Source of the DNA: Agathobacter sp.
GTDB taxonomy: Bacteria; Bacillota; Clostridia; Lachnospirales; Lachnospiraceae
Assembly: GCA_017481285.1 (NCBI GenBank)
Contig: JAFUPI010000009.1
Coordinates: 1-50,898 of the forward strand
Length of the DNA: 50,898 nt
Direction of reading: 5' to 3'
Positions 41,575 to 49,062 of the stretch are shown one piece after another (the first letter of the stretch is position 1; every line of letters begins with the position of its first letter). A program made the position numbers and the translations under genes. The notes beneath the pieces were generated by a model. It was not told the origin of the DNA, did no database searches, and saw only the letters and a list, made by a program, of their open reading frames with translations.

Positions 41575-44500
41575 TTAAGAACACTTTGCGAATTTAATCT
41601 TTCTTCTGTTCAAGATTCCTTTCACCCAGAAAAATATCGTCACTGCTGCAAACACATCCCAGCCTAACTGAATCCAAGTTACAAGGGATACCTGTTTCGT
41701 TTCTACTGGACGGATAAATAACGGATTTTCCTCTACTACATCTCTGCTCTGAAGATACTGTGCGTTCTCATAGCCTGCATTTGTCCACATGTAAAGAATA
41801 TTCTTACATGCACGGCGAAGTTCCTGTTTGAAACTATTGGACTCTGTTTCATATGTGAAGTCCCCCATAACGAAACCATCCATCCACAAATCGCCGCCTG
41901 CACGAAGAGCCTGGTCCATAATCATAAAATTCTGATGGTCGGAGTAATCCGTGATAATACAACCCTCGAACCCAAATTCTTCTCGAACCACACCTGTCAT
42001 AAGAGCCTTACTTCCACCTGCCCATACCGCACCAAGACGATTGTAGGAGGTCATAATTCCGGAAAGACCACCTTCCTCAATTGCAATCTGGAATGGTTTC
42101 AAATAGATTTCACGAAGTGCCTGTTCTGTCATCCATGTATAAAGGCTGTCTCGCATCGAATCCTGCTCATAACAAATCAAATGTTTCATGTAACAATAGG
42201 TGCCTGCATCCAACGAACCTTCTACGGTTTTGGCTGCCATCATACCTGAGATAAATTCATCTTCGGAATAATATTCATAATTTCTGCCGCCGAAAGGAGT
42301 ACGATGCATATTGGCAGCTGGTGCATACCAGCCTTCAATACCAAGCTCACCCGCTTGTGCACCTTCGATAAGACCAAATTCATATGCCAGCCCCGTATTC
42401 CATGTCTGTGCAATTACAGTAGCATTTGGAAAACCTGTAGTTTCACCCTGAATGCAGTTTGCAAAACCGCCCATCTGCGCTGGACCATCATAATCCTTGG
42501 TCTGAATCTTTCCTATTGATGCCACTTCCATAGTCTTGGTGTATCCATGAAGCACGAGATTTTTCATTTCTTCCAGAGTCATCTGGTCTAACACGTCCTC
42601 CCATTTTTCATGGTTGTAATCGCCACCTAGCTCTAATCCTAACTGGGTAAATCCAGTTTCATCATAGAGAATTAATCCGTTATCTTTTCCTGTTACGATA
42701 TCGGCATCTTTATCATCGATAAACGCATTCGCATCCTCTTCGCAATAGAGATTCAAATCAGCCACATTTTCTGTCATGGCACGATTTGGTGCAAGGGTTG
42801 TAGGGAAGGTCCCCTCGAAATCTGCACGTGTCAAATACGTAATATTCGCATTGCTGTCACTACCATCTACTGAAACTCCGTCGATGGCGGTTTCACCAGT
42901 AAATTTATTTGTAACTTCTGCACCCGTTTCAGAACTGGTTGGATACTGAATATCCATTGGATTGTGGAAAATTCTGCTGGTATTTTCCCCCGCCAGATCA
43001 TGTGCATTTTTCATTACCTTGATGATATAGTCACCAGCTTCTAATTCATAACCTGCAAAACCATTATGATTTGCATCATAGCAATCATAAGAAGCCATAT
43101 CTTCTACGTCAAAAACAATCGTTACATTCTCACTTTCACCTGGATTCAATACCTTCGTCTTCGCAAAACCACACAGCTCTACATGAGATTTTTCAATTTC
43201 CCCCTTGGTATAAGGCGCTGTGAAATACACTTGTACAACTTCTTTTCCTGCTACACCACCTGTATTCGTAACCTTTACGGTGATTCTTATTTCCCCATCT
43301 TTTGTCAGGAAAAAACGGCCACTATCGGAAGAAGTAATCATATCCTCCTGCGTTGGATTTGTAACTGGATATGTTTCTATAATCTCCTGCGAGAAGGTTG
43401 TATAGGAAAGTCCATAGCCGAATGGGAACTGAACCACACCTTCATAACCTCTGCCATACTTATTGTCCACGGCATCCCAAAAGCCTTCGGCATCCGCAGT
43501 CTCATACCACTTATATCCCACGTAAATTCCTTCTACATAATCTACATAGCTGACACCCTCGTAAAGAGGATTGTCACCGACATTTGGATTCGTCGTCACA
43601 CCATCTGCTGGATAAAGTCCCTCTGCATTTGTGTACATACCCTCACCTTCTTCTCCTGAATTGGTATAGGTCGAAGAAGTCGAAAAATCATAGGCATAGG
43701 TATCTGCCAAACGACCCGATGGATTTACTTCCCCAGTCAAAATCGCTGGAATGGCTGCGGCTGCATTGATACCAGTCGTACCTGTTACCAGACACGCATC
43801 AATGCCATCTATTGTCGCAAGAAAACTAAGATTCATCTGGTTGGTATTATTTACTAAAACGATGACATTTTCGTAGTTCTCCGTTACATACGCAAGCAAT
43901 GCCTCTTCTTCCGTGGAAATATCCAAGTATGTACGGCTTTCATCCGTGATTACATCTGTTTCATCGTATTTTCCCTTTTCTGTCTGGGTAATCTTATACT
44001 GTACTCTAGGACAATCAATGGATTCCCCAGAATATCTTCCCAAAACCACAATCGCTGTGTCGGAAAAGTCTTTTGCACCATCGAGCAAATCCTTTGTGTA
44101 ATAATTCTCATCTGTAATCGATGGCTCATACAAACGACAGGTCTTTTCTACATAATTATGTAATGCATCCTTGTATGGGTTTGCCTCCATAAAGCTCTCA
44201 TACATATCCGCAAGGTCTTTATTGTATGCAAAACCAGATGCATTGAGTGCCTCTAATAAATCCGTTTGAATTGCAAGCGTCTGTGCGGAGCCAGAACCGC
44301 TGGCCAGCCAATTAGTAGATGCCCAGCCAAACACATTTACATTCGAGATTTCTTTTATATCCAAAGGTAAGAGACCGTTATTCTGCACAAGGACAGTTCC
44401 CTCTGCCTGCACATCAAAGGCGATTTCTTCTCCCTCTTCTAAATACTGTTCCATTTTGGCCTTATCGGTCTTCACCGCATAAGTTCCATAATAACCATCC

Positions 44501-44601
44501 AAAGCTTCTCTTCCCCATGGTGCAATGGCATTTACCACAATAGTGAGGATGCACACGATAACCATGAAAATATGAATAACAATTCTCTTCCCCTTCTTCA
44601 T
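41575..44601 (-). CDS. membrane-anchored GH3 glycosidase with permuted domain order
   Basis: 1008 residues. Transmembrane helices at both ends (8-28 and about 975-995) should place the enzyme body outside the cell. Domain order is inverted: the GH3 C-domain comes first (TVLVQNNGLLPLDI, about 68; FPFGYGLSYTTF, about 395), then an FnIII-like domain (VKVTNTGGVAGKEVVQVYF), then the (beta/alpha)8 catalytic domain (EDVLDQMTLEEMKNLV, about 665) with MKH in CYMKHLICYEQD and the nucleophile D885 in IITDYSDH. This order is known from beta-glucosidases of Ruminococcus albus and Butyrivibrio. Substrate specificity unknown. Confidence 0.92.
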   Translation of the reverse strand: MKKGKRIVIHIFMVIVCILTIVVNAIAPWGREALDGYYGTYAVKTDKAKMEQYLEEGEEIAFDVQAEGTVLVQNNGLLPLDIKEISNVNVFGWASTNWLASGSGSAQTLAIQTDLLEALNASGFAYNKDLADMYESFMEANPYKDALHNYVEKTCRLYEPSITDENYYTKDLLDGAKDFSDTAIVVLGRYSGESIDCPRVQYKITQTEKGKYDETDVITDESRTYLDISTEEEALLAYVTENYENVIVLVNNTNQMNLSFLATIDGIDACLVTGTTGINAAAAIPAILTGEVNPSGRLADTYAYDFSTSSTYTNSGEEGEGMYTNAEGLYPADGVTTNPNVGDNPLYEGVSYVDYVEGIYVGYKWYETADAEGFWDAVDNKYGRGYEGVVQFPFGYGLSYTTFSQEIIETYPVTNPTQEDMITSSDSGRFFLTKDGEIRITVKVTNTGGVAGKEVVQVYFTAPYTKGEIEKSHVELCGFAKTKVLNPGESENVTIVFDVEDMASYDCYDANHNGFAGYELEAGDYIIKVMKNAHDLAGENTSRIFHNPMDIQYPTSSETGAEVTNKFTGETAIDGVSVDGSDSNANITYLTRADFEGTFPTTLAPNRAMTENVADLNLYCEEDANAFIDDKDADIVTGKDNGLILYDETGFTQLGLELGGDYNHEKWEDVLDQMTLEEMKNLVLHGYTKTMEVASIGKIQTKDYDGPAQMGGFANCIQGETTGFPNATVIAQTWNTGLAYEFGLIEGAQAGELGIEGWYAPAANMHRTPFGGRNYEYYSEDEFISGMMAAKTVEGSLDAGTYCYMKHLICYEQDSMRDSLYTWMTEQALREIYLKPFQIAIEEGGLSGIMTSYNRLGAVWAGGSKALMTGVVREEFGFEGCIITDYSDHQNFMIMDQALRAGGDLWMDGFVMGDFTYETESNSFKQELRRACKNILYMWTNAGYENAQYLQSRDVVEENPLFIRPVETKQVSLVTWIQLGWDVFAAVTIFFWVKGILNRRKIKFAKCS

Positions 44602-44642
44602 AATACCCTTCTCCTTTGTTTTCTGTACTTAAATCTATCCCC

Positions 44643-44651
44643 ATTATAGCA
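44643..44651 (-). promoter_or_regulatory. extended -10 promoter of the GH3 gene
   Basis: Minus-strand TGCTATAAT (44643-44651), directly after the terminator U-run of the upstream gene; no clear -35. Confidence 0.55.
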
Positions 44652-44652
44652 C

Positions 44653-44683
44653 AAAAAATCACCCGACTAAATATCGGGTGATA
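44653..44683 (-). terminator. terminator of the NlpC/P60-like gene
   Basis: Minus-strand ATCACCCGA / TCGGGTGAT stem (44659-44683) then TTTTTT. The last codons of the gene form the left arm and its TAG stop lies in the loop. Confidence 0.85.
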
Positions 44684-45500
44684 TGTATACAATAATTTCT
44701 TCTCCACTAAACTCCTGCATTTCTTTTGCATCCAGCATAACCTTTGTACTCCAGCGAAAAACAGATACATTTTCCAGATAAGAAGGCGACACATTTCTCC
44801 TTGGATACTTCTCCTGCCACTCGGGATAATAGGAATTCATAAATTCTGTAGCAAGCTGTATCGCAATACTCTCTTCTGTTTCACTCACATTTGGCAAAGT
44901 AGTCCCGCAGACAGATACGCCCGGCGGACTCGAATGTACCAAGAGCACACTTCCATCTGCACAGGTTCCCAGACAAATCCACACATGCCCCTCCATGCTA
45001 ACTATGTCTCCTGGGAGAAACTCCTTTGGATTGTGAATCAATTTGCCCCATCCACGATTTGCTAAACTTTCCGCCAAATCCGTAGAGGCCGTGACATAAC
45101 CCTGCAGTCCATTCTCTGTTTCAAAGGTATTATAAATCACCCAGCCCACATATCCGGAACAGTCCAGACCATTCTCCCTCTCAAAACGATGATCCTCGAA
45201 ATTGTAGCTTGCATCTTGTTCTCTTGCAAAGGTCTCCCACTGCATACTTAGACCCAGATGTGTTGATGTCGCTCCTGCTGTACTATCCTCATTATCCCAA
45301 CCACCACCCCAAATATACATGGTTTTGCCCACCGGCTGTAGAGAAATCTCCAAAAATCGCTGTATACTGGCTGTTTTTTGCATTTGCTGCGGATATTCTT
45401 TTTTCAGCAAAAACAAACCAATCACCGTCAGAAATAAGGACAATACTATCAAAAACAACTTTACTCTGTCTCGCAATCCGTATTTTTCTCTTATTCTCAT
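44667..45500 (-). CDS. membrane-anchored NlpC/P60-like cysteine peptidase
   Basis: 277 residues from the ATG at 45500, which has GGGAG 6 bases upstream; a longer open frame begins at a TTG inside the terminator of the upstream gene and was rejected. Transmembrane anchor at about 14-33. The catalytic domain has C114 in GLDCSGYVGWVIY and H172 in EGHVWICLG, the Cys and His of NlpC/P60 hydrolases. Likely cleaves peptidoglycan stem peptides outside the membrane. Encoded just upstream of the GH3 gene but with its own terminator. Confidence 0.82.
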   Translation of the reverse strand: MRIREKYGLRDRVKLFLIVLSLFLTVIGLFLLKKEYPQQMQKTASIQRFLEISLQPVGKTMYIWGGGWDNEDSTAGATSTHLGLSMQWETFAREQDASYNFEDHRFERENGLDCSGYVGWVIYNTFETENGLQGYVTASTDLAESLANRGWGKLIHNPKEFLPGDIVSMEGHVWICLGTCADGSVLLVHSSPPGVSVCGTTLPNVSETEESIAIQLATEFMNSYYPEWQEKYPRRNVSPSYLENVSVFRWSTKVMLDAKEMQEFSGEEIIVYISPDI

Positions 45501-45545
45501 CCAAATCTCCCAAAACATATTTACTAATTTTATGAAAAATTTGGC

Positions 45546-45583
45546 AAAAAATTCGGTAACTTCCAAATAGAAGTTACCGAATT
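45546..45583 (-). terminator. terminator of the azlC-azlD-idi-alkD operon
   Basis: Minus-strand ATTCGGTAACTTC / GAAGTTACCGAAT stem (arms of 13 bp) followed by TTTTTTG, 5 bp after the alkD stop. Confidence 0.9.
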
Positions 45584-45587
45584 TTTG

Positions 45588-46301
45588 TTATCGTTTCATT
45601 TCTCTAAGCATCCTCTTGTCCTCATCACTGACACGATAGGATTCCAGCATTTTCTGAATAGCTTTATTGTAAGTCCAGTCATCCAGGGTGTTATTGCCCA
45701 CCTGCATGTATTCATACGTCTTATCTCTCTGCTTCGCCCAGGCCGTAGCAATCGCCCAGGCTACTGCCATTTTGCAGTAGTACTTTTCATTTTTCAAAGC
45801 ATCTAAAATCTGCAAGGTCTGGTCGATATATTCATCTGTCAAATAATAATCCATCAGCATAACCGCCACTACACGCTGTTTAAATTCATCGTCTACCTTT
45901 GCATATGGCAAGAGAAATTCTAGGAATGTATCTCTATGCTTTGCAACAATTTTCAAATTGCTGCAAAAACCATCACACAAAGACCAATCATTGATTTTCT
46001 CGATATGATCTGAGATATACGGAAATAAGCTTTCCAAATCTGCCTTCGCATATCCAATTACAAAACCTTTTATATTCACTTCCTCATAGGTATCCTCTGG
46101 TGCCGTCTGAATAAAGGTCTTCCAATCCCCTTTGGAAATATCCTTGGCAATTCGACGAAGGATTGGAATGCGCACACCGAGAATCGGGCGGGAGTCTGGA
46201 ATGAGAGAACTTGTAAAGGTCTTAAATTTTTCATCCACATAGGATTCCAATATTTCTTTTATATTCTCCGCTGTAACCGGCGTAGTATTTTTCTCTATCA
46301 T
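45588..46301 (-). CDS. DNA alkylation repair protein (AlkC/AlkD-type HEAT-repeat)
   Basis: 237 residues of all-helical HEAT-repeat sequence. Segments GVRIPILRRIAKDISKG, NINDWSLCDGFCSNL-type (here INDWSLCDGFCSNLK) and MAVAWAIATAWAKQ match the AlkD family of DNA glycosylases that excise alkylated bases. Length is right for AlkD. It is 15 bp after idi; the operon mixes unrelated housekeeping functions. Confidence 0.88.
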   Translation of the reverse strand: MIEKNTTPVTAENIKEILESYVDEKFKTFTSSLIPDSRPILGVRIPILRRIAKDISKGDWKTFIQTAPEDTYEEVNIKGFVIGYAKADLESLFPYISDHIEKINDWSLCDGFCSNLKIVAKHRDTFLEFLLPYAKVDDEFKQRVVAVMLMDYYLTDEYIDQTLQILDALKNEKYYCKMAVAWAIATAWAKQRDKTYEYMQVGNNTLDDWTYNKAIQKMLESYRVSDEDKRMLREMKR

Positions 46302-46316
46302 AACTGCATCTGCCTC

Positions 46317-46853
46317 TTAATTATGATTCTGCACATATTCCATCACTCGTGGTGCTGCAATCAAAAACCAAGTCGAAAAACTCTGTGGTGCCTCTTCCAG
46401 TTCTCGTTTCAACTCTTCTAACGAAACCCAGCGAAGCTCCATAATTTCATCTGGGTCCACCTGAATATCCCCATGATAATCGGTCAAGAATACGTGGTCG
46501 ATTTCATATTCACTCAAACCATCGTATTGACTGAAATAATTGAATGCAAACAGTTCCTTTGGAACACAAGCGCCCTGTGGAATGCCTAATTCCTCTTCTA
46601 AGCGTTTTTGAACGGCATCTGCAAGAGTTTCTCCCCATCTAGGGTGGGAACAGCAGGAATTCGCCCACAAACCGCCAGAATGGTATTTCTCTAAGGCACG
46701 TTTCTGAATCAGCATTTTTCCATCGTGTACGATGAATACCGAAAAAGCTCTATGTAACTGATTTTTCACATGCGTTTCTAATTTGTCTCCCGAACCAATT
46801 TCGTTATCAAACAAATCTACCCATATTAATTTGTCATTTGCATTCTTTTCCAT
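46317..46853 (-). CDS. idi: isopentenyl-diphosphate delta-isomerase, type I
   Basis: 178 residues, Nudix-type fold, interconverts IPP and DMAPP. Motifs: LHRAFSVFI, QKRALEKYHSGGLWANSCCSHP with the active Cys in NSCCSHP, WGETLADAVQKRLEEELG (Nudix-like helix), and the Glu in YEIDHVF. Type I enzymes are less usual in Firmicutes than type II (fni). The MEP pathway, shown here by ispD, makes both isomers, so this gene is a balancing rather than essential function. 8 bp after azlD. Confidence 0.94.
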   Translation of the reverse strand: MEKNANDKLIWVDLFDNEIGSGDKLETHVKNQLHRAFSVFIVHDGKMLIQKRALEKYHSGGLWANSCCSHPRWGETLADAVQKRLEEELGIPQGACVPKELFAFNYFSQYDGLSEYEIDHVFLTDYHGDIQVDPDEIMELRWVSLEELKRELEEAPQSFSTWFLIAAPRVMEYVQNHN

Positions 46854-46861
46854 AACGCCTC

Positions 46862-47173
46862 CTAAAATCCCAACATACTCACGAAAAATACGGTTGCAGC
46901 TGCACCTAAGGCAACCACCAGCAGACCTCTCTTAAAGTATGCCAAAAGCACTGCTACCACACAACCTGCTACTGCTCCTGCCTGGGAAGCCGTACTGGAA
47001 AAAATTGCAGGAAATGTCATCGCAGCCAGCACCGTATATGGTATGTAATATAAAAATGATTTGATACGATTGTTCTCAATTTTCTTTTGAAAAATCACCA
47101 TTGGCGACACACGGATTATGTATGTCATCAATGCCATAATGGCGATTCCTCCAAGTATATAGAAAGGACTCAT
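46862..47173 (-). CDS. azlD: branched-chain amino acid exporter subunit AzlD
   Basis: 103 residues, four hydrophobic helices. The start LGGIAIMALMTYIIRVSPMVIF and the segment FLYYIPYTVLAAMTFPAIF are typical of AzlD. It pairs with AzlC encoded 30 bp upstream to export branched-chain amino acids or analogues. Confidence 0.92.
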   Translation of the reverse strand: MSPFYILGGIAIMALMTYIIRVSPMVIFQKKIENNRIKSFLYYIPYTVLAAMTFPAIFSSTASQAGAVAGCVVAVLLAYFKRGLLVVALGAAATVFFVSMLGF

Positions 47174-47203
47174 TCTCTTCTCCTTCTTTTCTCCAGCCTA
47201 AAT

Positions 47204-47905
47204 CTATTGTTCTTCAGGTATCGGAAATAGCCATGCTGCAAATGCACTGACTACTACTGTAATAATAATAACCGACCATCCGCCTGATACTACCGACAAA
47301 AACGGAAGATATGTAAATGCATAACTTGCCGCAATCGCAAGTATCACTGCTATCAGCACACTTCGATTCTCTCTTGCTGGCGGTACAATAATAGCAATAA
47401 ACATCCCATAAAGTGCGATTCCCATCGCATCTGTTAAACTCGCAGGCAAAAGCGAGGTAGCCACTGCACCGATAATCGTTCCGCCTGTCCAACCTAAAAT
47501 CGGAGTCAGGATAAGACCCAGCATATAAGAAAAAGTCAGTTCACTTCTTCTTTGCATAGATACTGCAAATACTTCATCCGTAACGCCAAAAGATGCAATT
47601 AGTCGCTCCTTTAGTCCAAATTCCTTGTCCACCTTCTGGGATACCGAAAGGGACATCAGAAAATAGCGAATATTTATGATAAAGGTTGTTATTATAAGTT
47701 CCATATACGAGCTCTGTGCCAATAAAAGATTCGTTCCTGCAAACTGCCCCGCGCTGGTTAAATTGGTAAGGGAAATCAGTATCGCAGACCAAATTGGCAT
47801 TCCCGATTTTACCGCAGTCAGTCCGAATGCCATGGATACCGATATGTAACCAAGGCAGATTGGAAAGCCGTCGCGAATTCCTTCTTTGAATTCCTGTTTA
47901 TTCAT
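47204..47905 (-). CDS. azlC: branched-chain amino acid exporter subunit AzlC
   Basis: 233 residues, seven or eight transmembrane helices. Family motifs: GIRDGFPICLGYISVSMAFG at the N-terminus, TNLTSAGQFAGTNLL, the helix IINIRYFLMSLSVSQK, and FGVTDEVFAVS. First gene of the azlC-azlD-idi-alkD operon. Confidence 0.94.
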   Translation of the reverse strand: MNKQEFKEGIRDGFPICLGYISVSMAFGLTAVKSGMPIWSAILISLTNLTSAGQFAGTNLLLAQSSYMELIITTFIINIRYFLMSLSVSQKVDKEFGLKERLIASFGVTDEVFAVSMQRRSELTFSYMLGLILTPILGWTGGTIIGAVATSLLPASLTDAMGIALYGMFIAIIVPPARENRSVLIAVILAIAASYAFTYLPFLSVVSGGWSVIIITVVVSAFAAWLFPIPEEQ

Positions 47906-47937
47906 AACGTTTACTTCTTTCTACATTTATGCCCCCT

Positions 47938-47946
47938 ATTATAACA
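47938..47946 (-). promoter_or_regulatory. extended -10 promoter of azlC
   Basis: Minus-strand TGTTATAAT (47938-47946), 33 bp before the azlC ATG; -35 weak. It overlaps the U-run of the DUF2804 terminator. Confidence 0.55.
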
Positions 47947-47971
47947 AAATGGAGTGACATTAGCCACTCCA
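47944..47971 (-). terminator. terminator of the DUF2804 gene
   Basis: Minus-strand TGGAGTG / CACTCCA stem (47949-47971) then TTTTGTTAT, 12 bp after the stop. Confidence 0.75.
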
Positions 47972-47983
47972 CTTTTCATAAAA

Positions 47984-49000
47984 TTAATACTTATTATGTA
48001 CTTTTTCTGCAAAACAAAGGAAATCCTTCAGTTCTACCTTCGTTCCGTCGTCCAAAATCATCGTTCCAGTCATCTTACCAAATACCTGGTGCTGTTCACT
48101 TACCAGCCATTTCATATCCGTAAAACTATTTCTATCAATGATTGGTTCAAAATCCATTTCAAATCTTCCATCACTGGAAGTGAACTTCCATGGTTTCAAA
48201 TAGTCATCTTCTGGAATCACAAAAGTCACATCATCTATCTTATGTCCCACACCATTATAGAAAATGATATTTTCGGTAGCTGCTTTCGTATTTCCAAATC
48301 CATATCCAATATTGAATCCTACCGGAATACCGTCTACGTAACCACTGCCAGAGCCCCAGTACCACCAGTTGTCATAGGTCCATACGCCACGTCCCCAGTC
48401 TAAAATACCAAAATCGGTTTCTGGATTAAATTCATAACGCTGTCCATCGTATTCTGCCCAACCTACAGCCTGCATACAGTTTATTTTGTGGTTATAGTAG
48501 AAACGTCCTTTTTTGTCAAATGGTGTAGCAATTACTAAACTATCCTGTTCAGGTTCATTTAAAGCGATATCGCAACGGAAATCTTTTTCTCCATCAAATC
48601 CCTTAAATTCACACATAAGATGTCTTACACTGCCATCTGTTACAAACTCAAAGGATGACTTTTCAGCCTTCTGGGAAACCACACTATCTCTTGTATGAGG
48701 TGGCATGTTGAATTTTCCCATAGGTGCCAAAGTAAGCTCTGTTTCTGTGTGCTCCCACTTCTTTGTAAAATCAATAAAGGATGCGGATAACATACCCATA
48801 TATCCCATATCATTTACTGTAAGAGCCACTGCAAAATCCTTGTTCATAATCAGATAATAGTCCCATTCTTTGATACGAAACTTTGGTGCCTTAATATCCC
48901 CTCTATCATATTCCTGCACCATTTTTCTGGACCAGCCTGGTTCTGCAATCTGGCCATTTTTTAATAATTTCTGTCTTTCGGTAACCTCATGATTTCGCAT
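47984..49000 (-). CDS. DUF2804 family protein
   Basis: 338 residues, no signal peptide or transmembrane segment. Family features: opening HEVTERQKLLKNGQIAEPGW, DWGRGVWTYDNWWYWGSGSG (Trp-rich core, about 215-235) and GFNIGYGFGN. Possibly a lipocalin/carotenoid-hydratase-like beta fold; function unknown. RBS GGGGGAG at 5 bases. It follows the partial GH3 gene by 62 bp with a weak terminator between, so some co-transcription is likely. Confidence 0.9.
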   Translation of the reverse strand: MRNHEVTERQKLLKNGQIAEPGWSRKMVQEYDRGDIKAPKFRIKEWDYYLIMNKDFAVALTVNDMGYMGMLSASFIDFTKKWEHTETELTLAPMGKFNMPPHTRDSVVSQKAEKSSFEFVTDGSVRHLMCEFKGFDGEKDFRCDIALNEPEQDSLVIATPFDKKGRFYYNHKINCMQAVGWAEYDGQRYEFNPETDFGILDWGRGVWTYDNWWYWGSGSGYVDGIPVGFNIGYGFGNTKAATENIIFYNGVGHKIDDVTFVIPEDDYLKPWKFTSSDGRFEMDFEPIIDRNSFTDMKWLVSEQHQVFGKMTGTMILDDGTKVELKDFLCFAEKVHNKY

Positions 49001-49018
49001 ATTAACTCCCCCTAATAC

Positions 49019-49051
49019 AAAGATACCGCACCGTAAAAGTGCGGTATCTTT
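49019..49051 (-). terminator. terminator after the second GH3 gene
   Basis: AAAGATACCGCAC / GTGCGGTATCTTT stem (49019-49031 with 49039-49051). The U-tract on the minus strand is poor (TTTGTATT) and no promoter separates it from the DUF2804 gene, so it may terminate only partially. Confidence 0.75.
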
Positions 49052-49062
49052 CGTTTTAAAGA

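Noticed and set aside
45501-45566. N-terminal extension of the NlpC/P60-like gene
   Set aside because: It would start at a TTG inside the terminator hairpin of the upstream operon; the ATG at 45500 has GGGAG at the right distance.
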